Shown here: piece after piece, positions 25,696 through 36,296 of the stretch | Layout of the letters: every line of letters begins with the position of its first letter | Numbering within the stretch: position 1 is the stretch's first letter | Assembly: GCA_004293365.1 (NCBI GenBank) | Contig: RDYN01000033.1 | Span: 14,696-78,695, forward strand | DNA length: 64,000 bases | Direction: 5' to 3' | From: Oscillatoriales cyanobacterium | GTDB lineage: Bacteria > Cyanobacteriota > Cyanobacteriia > Cyanobacteriales > Microcoleaceae | Position numbers and translations under genes: made by a program | Notes under the pieces: generated by a model | What the model was told of the DNA's origin: nothing | Databases searched by the model: none | What the model saw: the letters and a program-made list of their open reading frames with translations, nothing else

Positions 25696-26562
25696 GTGAA
25701 ACTCGCAGTTTACGGAAAAGGTGGAATTGGCAAATCGACAACAAGCTGCAACATCTCCGTTGCCCTAGCCAAACGCGGCAAAAAAGTTTTGCAAATCGGT
25801 TGCGATCCAAAGCACGACAGCACATTTACCCTGACAGGCTTTTTAATCCCCACAATTATTGACACCCTTCAAGAAAAGGACTATCACTACGAAGACGTTT
25901 GGCCCGAAGATGTCATCTACAAAGGCTACGGCGGCGTTGACTGCGTAGAAGCAGGCGGCCCGCCCGCAGGAGCTGGTTGCGGTGGCTACGTAGTCGGAGA
26001 GACCGTTAAACTGCTCAAAGAACTAAATGCCTTCGAGGAATACGATGTCATCCTGTTCGACGTACTCGGCGACGTAGTGTGCGGCGGTTTTGCAGCCCCA
26101 TTGAACTACGCCGACTACTGCATGATTGTCACCGACAACGGATTCGACGCATTATTCGCAGCCAACCGCATCGCCGCCTCAGTCCGCGAAAAAGCCCGCA
26201 CTCACCCGTTGCGCCTCGCCGGTTTAATTGGCAACCGCACCTCCAAGCGCGATTTGATCGACAAGTACATCGACACCGTACCGATGCCAGTGCTGGAAGT
26301 GCTGCCGCTAATTGAAGACATCCGCGTTTCTCGCGTCAAAGGCAAAACATTGTTTGAGATGGCCGAGTCTGACCCATCCCTGAACTACGTCTGCGATTAC
26401 TACCTCAACATCGCCGACCAGATTTTGGCAATGCCAGAAGGAGTAGTGCCCAACGACACGCCCGATCGCGAATTATTCTCCTTGTTGTCAGATTTTTATC
26501 TAAATCCTGTGCAACCAGTGGTCAAGAAGGAGGAAGATGAGCTAGACCTGATGATGGTTTAA
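25696..26562 (+). CDS. chlL: Light-independent protochlorophyllide reductase iron-sulfur ATP-binding protein ChlL
   Basis: The 288-residue protein is a NifH-like dimeric ATPase. It has the P-loop [11 protein letters not shown] (residues 8-18) and the cluster ligands Cys95 (AGAGCGG) and Cys129 (DVVCGGF), which hold one [4Fe-4S] between subunits. It passes electrons to ChlNB to reduce protochlorophyllide in the dark. The GTG start has AGGAG eight bases upstream. It heads the cluster with a DUF5331 gene and chlN downstream; chlB is not in this window. Confidence 0.96.
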   Translation: MKLAVYGKGGIGKSTTSCNISVALAKRGKKVLQIGCDPKHDSTFTLTGFLIPTIIDTLQEKDYHYEDVWPEDVIYKGYGGVDCVEAGGPPAGAGCGGYVVGETVKLLKELNAFEEYDVILFDVLGDVVCGGFAAPLNYADYCMIVTDNGFDALFAANRIAASVREKARTHPLRLAGLIGNRTSKRDLIDKYIDTVPMPVLEVLPLIEDIRVSRVKGKTLFEMAESDPSLNYVCDYYLNIADQILAMPEGVVPNDTPDRELFSLLSDFYLNPVQPVVKKEEDELDLMMV

Positions 26563-26596
26563 TAGGTCTAGCGATCAGGATGAGGATAAAGAGGTT

Positions 26597-28114
26597 ATGG
26601 CTTTTTTTGATACTTTTTCAGTTGCTCTCAAACAGAAGTGGTTGGACTACTACCAGGCAAATCGGACTTGGCTGCTCCTGCACATGACGGCTGACAACAC
26701 GGTCGCCACACCCGACGGCGGGAAAAGGCCTGTTTCTTACCTCATCCTGGGAATTGCGGCTGCCCTGGAGCCGGAACTCCAGCAATTAATGCTGCCCTTC
26801 TCAAAACTCAAGCCGGATGCAGACAGCCTGATCGAAGTCTTGGGTCTAAATTTTGACCCGGACATAGCACTGGGTATGCCTTCAAGTACCGTGCCACAAA
26901 TGGCCGGTCAACCTCCAACTGCAACTGCTGCACCCGCAGCCGCTCCAACTGCAACTGCTGCACCCGCAGCCGCTCCAACTGCAACTGCTGCACCCGCAGC
27001 CGCTCCAACTGCAACTGCTGCACCCGCAGCCGCACCCGAAACGGCAACTGCTGCACCCGCAGCCGCACCCGAAACGGCAACTGCTGCAACTGCTGCACCC
27101 GAAACGGCCAAATCTAATAAATTAGGCGGTGCGGCCTTAACAGCAGCCGGAGTAGTCGCCGGAGTCGCCGGAGTCGCAGGTCTGGCTGCTGCTGCTAACG
27201 CACTGAGACCGGATGAGGAAGAAGCAGTCTCCGACTTCGACATGGACGAGGACGAGGCAGAAGCAGTCTCCGACTTCGACATGGACGAGGACGAGGCAGA
27301 ATCTATCTCCGACTTCGGCATGGACGAGGATGAGGAAGAATCTGTCTCCGACTTCGACATGGACGAGGATGAGGAAGAAGAAGCCTCGGCTTTGGACGGT
27401 CTCGCTCTCGGGGACGATGAGGAAGACTCCATATCAGACTTTGATATGAGCGAGGATGAGGAAGACGGCATATCTGGCTTCGATATGGGCGAGGATGAGG
27501 AAGACGCCATATCAGACTTCGATATGGGCGACGACGAGGAAGATGAAGCGTCAGCTTTGGGCGGTCTCGACCTTGATGATGAGGAAGATGAAGCCTCGGC
27601 TTTGGGCGGTCTCGACCTTGATGACGAGGAAGATGAAGCCTCGGCTTTGGGCGGTCTCGACCTTGATGACGAGGAAGATGAAGCCTCGGCTTTGGGCGGT
27701 CTCGACCTCGATGACGAGGAAGATGAAGCCTCGGCTTTGGGCGGTCTCGACCTCGACGATGAGGAAGAAGAAGCCTCAGAATTTGGGACTTTGACCTCTG
27801 GGGATCTCGAAGCGGGAATATCCGATCCGTTTGGGGAAGAAGATGCAGAGTTTGTCGCTGAAGCAATACCCGATCCGTTTGGGGAAACGACCTCAGATGA
27901 CCTAGATATGGATCTGGGCGACTTGGACGAAGACGGTCTTGACGATTTCTCTGTATCTGATGACGATGACCTCGACGATCTCGGACTTGACGATTTGGGG
28001 GAAGCAACTACCGGAGATCCTGATGAAGATGATTTAGATGCTCTAGGTCTCGGCGATTTGGATTCTGATGATGAGGATGAAGAGATTTCGGGCTTTTTGT
28101 CGGATTTTAAGTAA
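26597..28114 (+). CDS. DUF5331-type acidic repeat protein between chlL and chlN
   Basis: Of 505 residues, only the first 95 (start AFFDTFSVALKQKWLDYYQ) look like a folded domain and resemble the cyanobacterial DUF5331 family. Then come Ala/Pro/Thr repeats (about 110-175, unit PTATAAPAAA), a hydrophobic Ala/Gly stretch (about 176-200, GGAALTAAGVVAGVAGVAGL) that might enter membrane, and a highly acidic tail of Asp/Glu repeats. The tail includes five copies of a 15-residue unit EDEASALGGLDLDDE. It lies 34 bases after chlL with chlN downstream, a conserved place for this family in cyanobacteria. A role in dark chlorophyll synthesis is suggested by position only. Confidence 0.72.
   Translation: MAFFDTFSVALKQKWLDYYQANRTWLLLHMTADNTVATPDGGKRPVSYLILGIAAALEPELQQLMLPFSKLKPDADSLIEVLGLNFDPDIALGMPSSTVPQMAGQPPTATAAPAAAPTATAAPAAAPTATAAPAAAPTATAAPAAAPETATAAPAAAPETATAATAAPETAKSNKLGGAALTAAGVVAGVAGVAGLAAAANALRPDEEEAVSDFDMDEDEAEAVSDFDMDEDEAESISDFGMDEDEEESVSDFDMDEDEEEEASALDGLALGDDEEDSISDFDMSEDEEDGISGFDMGEDEEDAISDFDMGDDEEDEASALGGLDLDDEEDEASALGGLDLDDEEDEASALGGLDLDDEEDEASALGGLDLDDEEDEASALGGLDLDDEEEEASEFGTLTSGDLEAGISDPFGEEDAEFVAEAIPDPFGETTSDDLDMDLGDLDEDGLDDFSVSDDDDLDDLGLDDLGEATTGDPDEDDLDALGLGDLDSDDEDEEISGFLSDFK
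26920..27100 (+). repeat. 30-base Ala/Pro/Thr coding repeats
   Basis: About five copies of CAACTGCAACTGCTGCACCC-type units encode PTATAAPAAA. The near-perfect DNA identity implies recent expansion and possible length variation. Confidence 0.85.
27530..27775 (+). repeat. 45-base acidic coding repeats
   Basis: Five tandem units encode EDEASALGGLDLDDE with almost identical DNA (GAAGCCTCGGCTTTGGGCGG in each). They differ mainly at GAT/GAC codons. Diverged acidic units of about 14-20 residues precede them from 27215. Confidence 0.88.
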
Positions 28115-29905
<1,791 letters not shown>

Positions 29906-29924
29906 TTACTTTTAGCCTTGAATT

Positions 29925-29957
29925 AAAAACCCGGTTTCTTGGAGAAACCGGGTTTTT
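29925..29957 (+). terminator. Rho-independent terminator after chlN
   Basis: Perfect arms AAAAACCCGGTTTCT and AGAAACCGGGTTTTT with a three-base centre, beginning 20 bases after the chlN stop and ending in a T run. The stem is the AAACCGGGTTT repeat family seen at 18146-18328 and 57617-57688. Confidence 0.85.
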
Positions 29958-29987
29958 ATTAAAAAATTACTGAAATTTTCAGATTAA

Positions 29988-30320
29988 ATGAGTGGTATTA
30001 ACCGCGAACTAACTATAGACAATAGACACATTGCCAAGCATCTCCCAGATACACTACAAATGCAAAGGTTATTGCAGCGAGGGGGAGCTGCTCATGTATT
30101 TAACAATGAAGCTACAATGATTAGGGTGGCACAAGCCATAATAGAAAATGGGGAATTCACAGGCATTATTCGCAATCACGAACGATATGGACTCTACTTT
30201 GCCAGCCCAATCGGTTATAGAATTGAGAGTGATGGCAGCAAAATTCCTTTACATTACGGTGAAATTAAAGTGATAGGAGATAAATATCATGTCATCCCCC
30301 GTACCCAACCTAGCAAATAA
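29988..30320 (+). CDS. Small uncharacterised protein, possible toxin-like domain (DUF6972-type)
   Basis: The 110-residue protein (start SGINRELTIDNRHIAKHLPD, end KYHVIPRTQPSK) resembles a small cyanobacterial family I recall as DUF6972. Its AQAIIENGEFTG...GLYFASPIGYRI pattern is like C-terminal domains of polymorphic toxins. It overlaps the next gene by 32 bases and is the first of three coupled small genes after the chlN terminator. Function is unknown; the toxin idea is inference from organisation. Confidence 0.6.
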   Translation: MSGINRELTIDNRHIAKHLPDTLQMQRLLQRGGAAHVFNNEATMIRVAQAIIENGEFTGIIRNHERYGLYFASPIGYRIESDGSKIPLHYGEIKVIGDKYHVIPRTQPSK

Positions 30321-30537
30321 CTGGCAGTTTACAGAAATATGGGTTGATCCTACCTCTGTTCCTCCTTATGTTTTGATGTTGCTCGGTGATGATAAAAATA
30401 ATTTTTGCATTTTCGACCCGACTGAAGACTATAAGATTGTTTTTGCTTGTTCTAGCTATGAGGAAGCAAGACTTTGGCTGCTTGAAGATGAATATGAGCG
30501 GGTTGAAGGGCGACTAAATATTGAGCAAGTGGCTTAA
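30289..30537 (+). CDS. Small acidic protein, possible immunity partner
   Basis: The 82-residue acidic protein (PPYVLMLLGDDKNNFCIFDP, SSYEEARLWLLEDEYERVEG) overlaps the previous gene by 32 bases in another frame, which implies translational coupling. I do not recognise a family. Small size, acidity and coupling resemble an immunity or antitoxin partner, which is inference only. Confidence 0.6.
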   Translation: MSSPVPNLANNWQFTEIWVDPTSVPPYVLMLLGDDKNNFCIFDPTEDYKIVFACSSYEEARLWLLEDEYERVEGRLNIEQVA

Positions 30538-30544
30538 GTTATTG

Positions 30545-30775
30545 ATGATGAAAGTCAATTTTAAATCTCTAGATTATTACTTGGGTCTGAAATATCCTAT
30601 CAGTTTTTACCCAGAATCTGAAGGTTATACAGCGATAATAAAAGACCTTCCGGGCTGTATGTCTCAGGGTGAAACTTTGTCGGAAGCGATGGAGAACATT
30701 GAGGAAGCTAGGGAATTGTGGATAGAGACTGCTTATGAGTGTGGCGATGAGATTCCTTTACCTGCTAAAAGTTAA
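30545..30775 (+). CDS. HicB-like antitoxin-family protein
   Basis: The 76-residue protein fits the HicB partial RNase H-like fold: YPISFYPESEGYTAIIKDLP then GCMSQGETLSEAMENIEEAR and LWIETAYECGDEIPLP. HicB proteins neutralise HicA RNases, but no HicA gene is seen beside it, so it may be an orphan or serve the small genes upstream. ATG at 30545 or 30548 is used rather than a TTG at 30521. Its end overlaps the DUF3800 gene on the other strand by 11 bases. Confidence 0.75.
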   Translation: MMKVNFKSLDYYLGLKYPISFYPESEGYTAIIKDLPGCMSQGETLSEAMENIEEARELWIETAYECGDEIPLPAKS

Positions 30776-31949
30776 AGTAGGGTGCGTCGCTTCGACAATT
30801 CTCGGCAATAGTAGCTATCCGATTGCTCGGATTGAGACTTAAATCATGAGTAACCGCCGATAAAAACTCTTCTATTCCATCAAGCAATGGCTGTTTGTTG
30901 ATACTTTTCTCCGCCAAATATCTTAACAATATCAAATTTCTGGTGGCATCCAATGTATTTGGGTCGATGTAACTCAAATCAGGAATCACTGAGTGGCCAC
31001 CCATAATACCAGGTATATGCTCTATCCAGCTCTCTGTTTTTTCGTTGTTACCTTCTCTAAAAGCACAGGCACAAGCAGCCGCAGCAACATCAGCTATTTG
31101 TATGCCAGGAAATTTATGAGATTCCACAAATTGAACTTCTTGGGATAGATTAAATGTAATGGGTTCTTCTACTCCTTGAAAAAAGTCAATATAAATCTTA
31201 TCCTCTCTCCCAATCCAACCATCGAACACTTCTTTGTCTCCTTTGAGTGGTTTACTAACATCACAAAAAACTTTAAGTTGGTTAAACTCTTTTCCCCAGT
31301 CACACAGAATAGAAAACAAAGCCGAGCTCGAAAGCTCTAAAATCCACTTACCTGTATGAGTTCCTCGTAAAGAGTTTAATTCTTGATTAATAGTATCTCT
31401 ATGATGAATACAGAAAGTCTTTATGTCGTCGAATGGTAAAATATCAGGTGTTTTTAAAGAATCAAAAAGATAGTTAAGTTCTGTGTCCTCCAAATCTCTC
31501 ATAAGCTTCTGAAAATCGCTAAATATTTTTTCAGCATCCGCGCTCTGAGATACAAAGTATACATATAAAAGGTTGCTGATAAATCTGTGAAATTTTATCT
31601 GATAAAATAGAGAATTTTTTTGTGCTAAAGCTGGCTCAAATATATATTCATAAAATTTGCAAGATAAGTTAAATTTTTTATGATAAACAGCTACTTTTAT
31701 GCGATTATTAAAATCTTTTAATACCTCAGCTATTACCTTTTTACCATTTGGAGATTTAAGAAGGTTTCGACCTTTTAATTCACCACCTTGTATCTTATAT
31801 TTTTTGATTATATTATCTACATATTCGGTAGCTTCTTCATGGTCAATTGCTACACTTGCATAAGCGAAGAAACTTGACTCTTGGTCAAGAAGATTGTTAC
31901 CACTAAAACCAGATTCATCGCAGTAAATTTCTTGAACAGTTGGTTTCAT
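30765..31949 (-). CDS. DUF3800 domain protein
   Basis: The 394-residue protein shows DUF3800 hallmarks: EIYCDESGFSGNN near residue 10 and a late IQIADVAAAACACAF motif near 280. The family has an RNase H-like fold, often beside mobile or defence genes; activity is not established. The ATG at 31947-31949 was chosen; the longer frame to 32192 adds 81 residues without similarity. The last residues (SDAPYFNF) are encoded by a GTAGGGTGCG repeat, so the C terminus has been extended by repeat insertion. Low GC in the gene body differs from neighbours and suggests transfer. Confidence 0.78.
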   Translation of the reverse strand: MKPTVQEIYCDESGFSGNNLLDQESSFFAYASVAIDHEEATEYVDNIIKKYKIQGGELKGRNLLKSPNGKKVIAEVLKDFNNRIKVAVYHKKFNLSCKFYEYIFEPALAQKNSLFYQIKFHRFISNLLYVYFVSQSADAEKIFSDFQKLMRDLEDTELNYLFDSLKTPDILPFDDIKTFCIHHRDTINQELNSLRGTHTGKWILELSSSALFSILCDWGKEFNQLKVFCDVSKPLKGDKEVFDGWIGREDKIYIDFFQGVEEPITFNLSQEVQFVESHKFPGIQIADVAAAACACAFREGNNEKTESWIEHIPGIMGGHSVIPDLSYIDPNTLDATRNLILLRYLAEKSINKQPLLDGIEEFLSAVTHDLSLNPSNRIATIAENCRSDAPYFNF

Positions 31950-32249
31950 AGGAATTCTCTGTTTAATTTTGAGGATTATATTGCACGTCAATTTTGTAGT
32001 ATAACATGAAATTACAGAACCAGACACTTCAAAAAAGAGACTTAACAACCTGTTTTGACAAAATAAAATTAACAATAAGACAGGACTTGGTATTTGATTC
32101 CGCTTAGAAAAACTGCTTGCTATAATAAGAGAGTGGGGCGATCGCCCTTTCCCCCAACCTTTGCAGAATCCCAGCCCACACCGACGTAACACAATTCAGG
32201 AAGCGCCGTCTATAATCAAAACTAGCCTCTCATCAATTGAGCAACCGCC
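31950..32249. other. Divergent promoter region 31950-32249
   Basis: The gap separates divergent genes. TATAAT at 32121-32126 faces right. A minus-strand extension of the DUF3800 frame into this region was rejected. No repeat was recognised. Confidence 0.35.
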
Positions 32250-33308
32250 ATGAATCAGGACAAGGAAAAAATTACCTATTCACAGAAAACACAGCGCCTC
32301 AAAGTCATCACCCAGTTTATCAAAACCGTCACACCGATGATTTGGACAGTTGTAATTCTAGTAGTCATCATTCCCCTACTAGGCAACTTTCTCATATCCC
32401 AGTCGCTAACAAATACCGCAACCACAACCGTTGTAGTCTCCCCGCCCCACGACTTCAGCAAAGTCAACCAAGACATTAAAAACGCCATTCAAAAAGCCAA
32501 TACAACAGCCGAGACTTTCGCATCAAAAGAATTGGACAAATGGGAAACCGAAGTAATAGCACGAGTAGACAACAGCTTCCTCGATTGGTACTTCGATTAC
32601 TTCAACCAAAAAAAGATGGAGTTTACAGTACCTTTCAACTTCGTCAAATCCGCCGTACTCAACCGATTTGACATGACAGCAGCATCTCGCGCTGTTTCCG
32701 AAAAATTAACAGAAGACTTCCAAAGAGAATTTGCTAACCGCGTGCTGGTTCCCAAAAATGCTCAATTGAAATTTCAATTAATCACTCAAGATACTGCTAA
32801 CTTGTACATAGCCGAAGTCAGCAAAAATGTCAAAGTAGTTCAAAACAACTATAACATCCCACAAGTACAGTGGGACAAATATCTGAACGACATTGCCACC
32901 ACAATTAGCGACAAAGGAAACGTCTCAAATTTATCATTAAAAGTATTAGTTGGCGGCAGCGGTTACTTAATTGCTAAACCATTAATATTGGGAGTAGCAA
33001 CCAAAGTCGGCAGCAAAGTTACAGCAAAAGTTGCCAGCAAAGCCGCCGCCAAAATAGCAACAAAAACAGGCGGTACAGTTGCAAGTCAGCTAGGAGTAGG
33101 TTTAATCGACCCGATTGTCGGTGTCGGGATTATCATGTGGGATTTGTGGGATTACAATCATACAGTCACAATAGAAAGACCAATTTTGCGCGAACACCTT
33201 GTAAGTTACTTGAAAGATGTCAAAAAATCCCTGTTAACCAATCCTGAAACTGGAATTATGGCAGCGATTTATCAATTAGAAAGTGGCATTTTAAAGTCAC
33301 TTTCCTAG
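32250..33308 (+). CDS. Uncharacterised membrane protein
   Basis: The 352-residue protein has a cytoplasmic N terminus, one clear membrane helix (about 29-49, MIWTVVILVVIIPLLGNFLI), a long helical extracytoplasmic part (about 65-225), and a hydrophobic Ala/Lys/Thr-rich region (about 230-295, KVASKAAAKIATKTG) with further possible helices. I do not recognise a family. It stands alone between the DUF3800 and DUF5009 genes. Confidence 0.7.
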   Translation: MNQDKEKITYSQKTQRLKVITQFIKTVTPMIWTVVILVVIIPLLGNFLISQSLTNTATTTVVVSPPHDFSKVNQDIKNAIQKANTTAETFASKELDKWETEVIARVDNSFLDWYFDYFNQKKMEFTVPFNFVKSAVLNRFDMTAASRAVSEKLTEDFQREFANRVLVPKNAQLKFQLITQDTANLYIAEVSKNVKVVQNNYNIPQVQWDKYLNDIATTISDKGNVSNLSLKVLVGGSGYLIAKPLILGVATKVGSKVTAKVASKAAAKIATKTGGTVASQLGVGLIDPIVGVGIIMWDLWDYNHTVTIERPILREHLVSYLKDVKKSLLTNPETGIMAAIYQLESGILKSLS

Positions 33309-33452
33309 AAGTTACGCATGGGAGACCAAAAACCAGGTTTATGAACCCCGTGCGTAAGTCACGATCCATTCTCTCCCTCTGCGTCCTCTGTGTTCTCTGC
33401 GGTTAAATCATTCCGCTACAATAGCTGAAGATAAACTCGCCCTTTAATTAAC

Positions 33453-34943
33453 TCACGTCCTCAAAAATAGTTTCAACCTCGTAAACACCACCACAATTAA
33501 CGCCAAAATTGCCGTATATCCAAAACCCCTCAAAAAACCCATAAACGGATCGGTGGAAGTCATCTCAATAATCACCGGTTCCCATTCATTTAACACCAGA
33601 ATTGGCCAGATAATATTGGCAAATCCCGCATAGCCAATCATCGGATTCACCCCGTTATCAATAAACAACTGCAAAAACCATCTCTTCTGAAAAACATCGA
33701 TAATTATCGTCAATCCTATTAACAAAAAAATTGCCATTCCAGTAGTTACAAAAAAGTAACTCATCGTCGCCGAATCTTTCTTAATTCCACCCTCATAAGG
33801 CTCAAACAGCAAACCCAGAACCAGCCAATAAAACCCCCATTTGTAAAGGCGGTTCAAGACATTTTCTGTGACATTCCGAGGGTTTTTTAACAAAAGAAAA
33901 CCGCACAAACACAGTACCACCGTCACTAAAGTCGCCTGCCACACCAATCTAGCTTGCAGTCCAACTAACAAAACTAAATTGATAGCAAACATCAAAATCA
34001 TAATGCTAAAATAGCGCCAACTCTTCCAGCTAGCATAACTCGCCTCTTCCGGCGAACGATACTCTATCCACCTTGCAAGTAAATCTCCAACAATTGTACC
34101 GGGAATCACTACAAACAAATACTTTAAATAATCAAATTGAAACAGCCAAGGTGCAGGAGAGTACAGCCAAACAGACTTAATCCAACCAGCATCATGAGAA
34201 GACAGGCGCGCCGCCAATAGCAAGCCCAAAAATCCGACTCGCAACCACACATTTGAACGAGTAAACAGCCAAATTATCGATCCGAAAACCGCCACATTTG
34301 CCAGTACCATCAAGATAATATCATTGCGTTCAAAAGAAATCCCCCTACCATCGGGATATTTGATATGAGAGATGAAGGTAATCCCGGCACTCCAACCAGC
34401 AATTGTCATCCCTCGCCACAGCCGAGTTGACCATTTTTGGGGCCAGCGAACGTACATTAAAAATAATAGAAAAAAACCGCCCAAAGCCAACCACCACTTT
34501 TGAAGACTGGGTTCGTTAGGATTAATTGTGCCGGGGCGAATATGCTGGAGAAATATGGCAAATGATGCTAATAAAAAGCCTCTTTGCAAAATAGAGAATA
34601 TTACTTTTTTTAAATCCCCTCCTTTGGCGATGCGACGCGACAAAGCTAGGGGTATGGCGGCGCCCATTGCAAACAAAAAGAAGGGGAAAACTAAGTCAAC
34701 CCAGGTTAATCCTGGCAGTTGGTTATTGAAAATATGGTCTGGTGGTGGTAATTGGGCGTGATACATCCACGCTGGTAAGGTTTTGCGGGCTATTGTACCT
34801 GATAAAACCATTGCTAATACTGCTATTCCGCGCAGGGCATCCAGGGCGTCGGCGCGTTGGGAAAGGGCAGCAATTGCTAAGGGTTTTTGGTTTTTGATGC
34901 TATTTTGTGACTCTGATGTTGTGTGTTCCAATGCACTTACCAA
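33453..34943 (-). CDS. DUF5009/HGSNAT-like membrane acyltransferase-family protein
   Basis: The 496-residue protein has about ten membrane helices. The N-terminal motif RADALDALRGIAVLAMVLSG and the loop GLTWVDLVFPFFLFAMGAAI match the DUF5009 family, related to heparan-alpha-glucosaminide N-acetyltransferase. Members probably transfer acetyl groups across membranes to sugars; the target here is unknown. The adjacent polysaccharide genes from 35 kb on give a plausible context. Confidence 0.75.
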   Translation of the reverse strand: MVSALEHTTSESQNSIKNQKPLAIAALSQRADALDALRGIAVLAMVLSGTIARKTLPAWMYHAQLPPPDHIFNNQLPGLTWVDLVFPFFLFAMGAAIPLALSRRIAKGGDLKKVIFSILQRGFLLASFAIFLQHIRPGTINPNEPSLQKWWLALGGFFLLFLMYVRWPQKWSTRLWRGMTIAGWSAGITFISHIKYPDGRGISFERNDIILMVLANVAVFGSIIWLFTRSNVWLRVGFLGLLLAARLSSHDAGWIKSVWLYSPAPWLFQFDYLKYLFVVIPGTIVGDLLARWIEYRSPEEASYASWKSWRYFSIMILMFAINLVLLVGLQARLVWQATLVTVVLCLCGFLLLKNPRNVTENVLNRLYKWGFYWLVLGLLFEPYEGGIKKDSATMSYFFVTTGMAIFLLIGLTIIIDVFQKRWFLQLFIDNGVNPMIGYAGFANIIWPILVLNEWEPVIIEMTSTDPFMGFLRGFGYTAILALIVVVFTRLKLFLRT

Positions 34944-34972
34944 TTCTTCATTGAATAACTATAAAAGCTGTA

Positions 34973-35078
34973 TATAGCCTTTCTCAAAGAGATGAGGTAT
35001 AACTGACAGCTTCTATAACTTTTAAATTAAGAGGGCTTCAGCCCAACTACGTACCTCATCTTTCTGAGAAAGGCTATA
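34973..35078. repeat. 106-base palindromic element
   Basis: Inverted arms TATAGCCTTTCTCAAAGAGA and TCTTTCTGAGAAAGGCTATA enclose TGAGGTA/TACCTCA and a loop with GGGCTTCAGCCC. A partial copy lies at 4763-4812. It sits between two minus-strand genes and may stop transcription of one or both. Confidence 0.72.
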
Positions 35079-35080
35079 GC

Positions 35081-36010
35081 TTATTTTTTGCCAATTAGTT
35101 TGTGTAGCCAGCTTCCTGATGCTAGGCTGCTGAGTCTTTCTGCGGAGTGTTTTTTGTTGACTGTTAATCTCGAAATCCGGTATTTATTGGGTGGAAAAAA
35201 CCGCAATTTTAATTTGAGACTGTCGTACAAGTATCCTGATGAGAAGTATTTGACGAGGTATTTGTCAACTTCTTTGTTGACGGCGCCAAAGGGGTAGGCT
35301 ATGTGAGAAGCCACGATTTGATTTGGATCTATGTCTTTGGTGCATTTTCTGAGTATAATTTGGTCTTGAGATAGTTCTCTGTCTAATGCTGTCATAGAAA
35401 TTTTGGTGAGATTTTCGTGGTTCAGTCCGTGGGATTGAATATCATAAAAACCTTTTTGCATTCCGTCTCTTAAGTCTTGACAAGTTACCTTTTTTATGAG
35501 TGAGTCTTGACGACCTAAGAAGCCGGAGTTGACAAATACAACTACTTTGGTTTTTTTGCCGTATTTATTTTCGAGTCTTTCTAAAATCGGCAGTAAGTGC
35601 GTATAAATGCTTTTGTTTCCATCGTCAAAGGAAATCATAACTTTTTTGCGATCGCGATATTCACTCGGTAGGGGCTTTTTGGGATTGGCGATGAAATACT
35701 CGTAAAGTTCTTGGGTTGACAAAAACCAATAGTTCTGCCTAACTAAGTCATCTAAAAAAGGTTCCAAGTTTTGCTGGCTGTAGTCGCCGGGAAAGTCTCG
35801 CCGCTGCGGCGGTATTTCCTGGGGATTCTGAAGGTCAACTATATCGTGAAAGCCGAAAATCGGAATTTCTACTGTGATAATTTCTAGGATTGTTTGATAG
35901 GTGATGAAAGTTAGGAGGAATGCTAGTAAAAATCTAATAATACGTTTTTTTCGGGGCGTCATACCGGGTTTAAAATACTCCGGCCATTTGTTGACTAAAT
36001 AATTTAGCAT
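35081..36010 (-). CDS. Polysaccharide deacetylase-family protein (NodB fold), membrane-anchored
   Basis: The 309-residue protein has an N-terminal membrane helix (about 26-45), then a NodB-type domain with metal motif ISFDDG (about 133-138) and QSHGLNHENL (about 195), in which the His residues bind metal. It probably removes acetyl groups from an extracellular polysaccharide. The ATG at 36010 is preferred over a TTG two codons upstream. It faces away from the GT2 gene at 36297. Confidence 0.82.
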   Translation of the reverse strand: MLNYLVNKWPEYFKPGMTPRKKRIIRFLLAFLLTFITYQTILEIITVEIPIFGFHDIVDLQNPQEIPPQRRDFPGDYSQQNLEPFLDDLVRQNYWFLSTQELYEYFIANPKKPLPSEYRDRKKVMISFDDGNKSIYTHLLPILERLENKYGKKTKVVVFVNSGFLGRQDSLIKKVTCQDLRDGMQKGFYDIQSHGLNHENLTKISMTALDRELSQDQIILRKCTKDIDPNQIVASHIAYPFGAVNKEVDKYLVKYFSSGYLYDSLKLKLRFFPPNKYRISRLTVNKKHSAERLSSLASGSWLHKLIGKK

Positions 36011-36296
36011 TGACAATTACGACTTGATGAGGTATGTGGTTCAGGTAGCAGTATGACGGTTTTTCGAGTTCAGGTGTTGGGAGTGTCTGGATTGTCGATC
36101 GCCCGTATCTTCCGCAAAGATGAGCTAGGTCAAGTCTAACATGATACAATTTATGGCGATCGCACTTTTCCCGCAGCCCCCCTTCAAACTTGACAATGTT
36201 TATTTGTTGCCACAATATTTTCCCGGTGATTTTCTTGGCTTGTGATTTCCCGCCCGAGGTGGTAGCATATTTCTGCGAAAGCGCGATCGAACAACC

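Noticed and set aside
26908-28007. Long minus-strand open frames opposite the DUF5331 gene
   Set aside because: They are low-complexity Ser- or Arg/His-rich mirror frames of the coding repeats.
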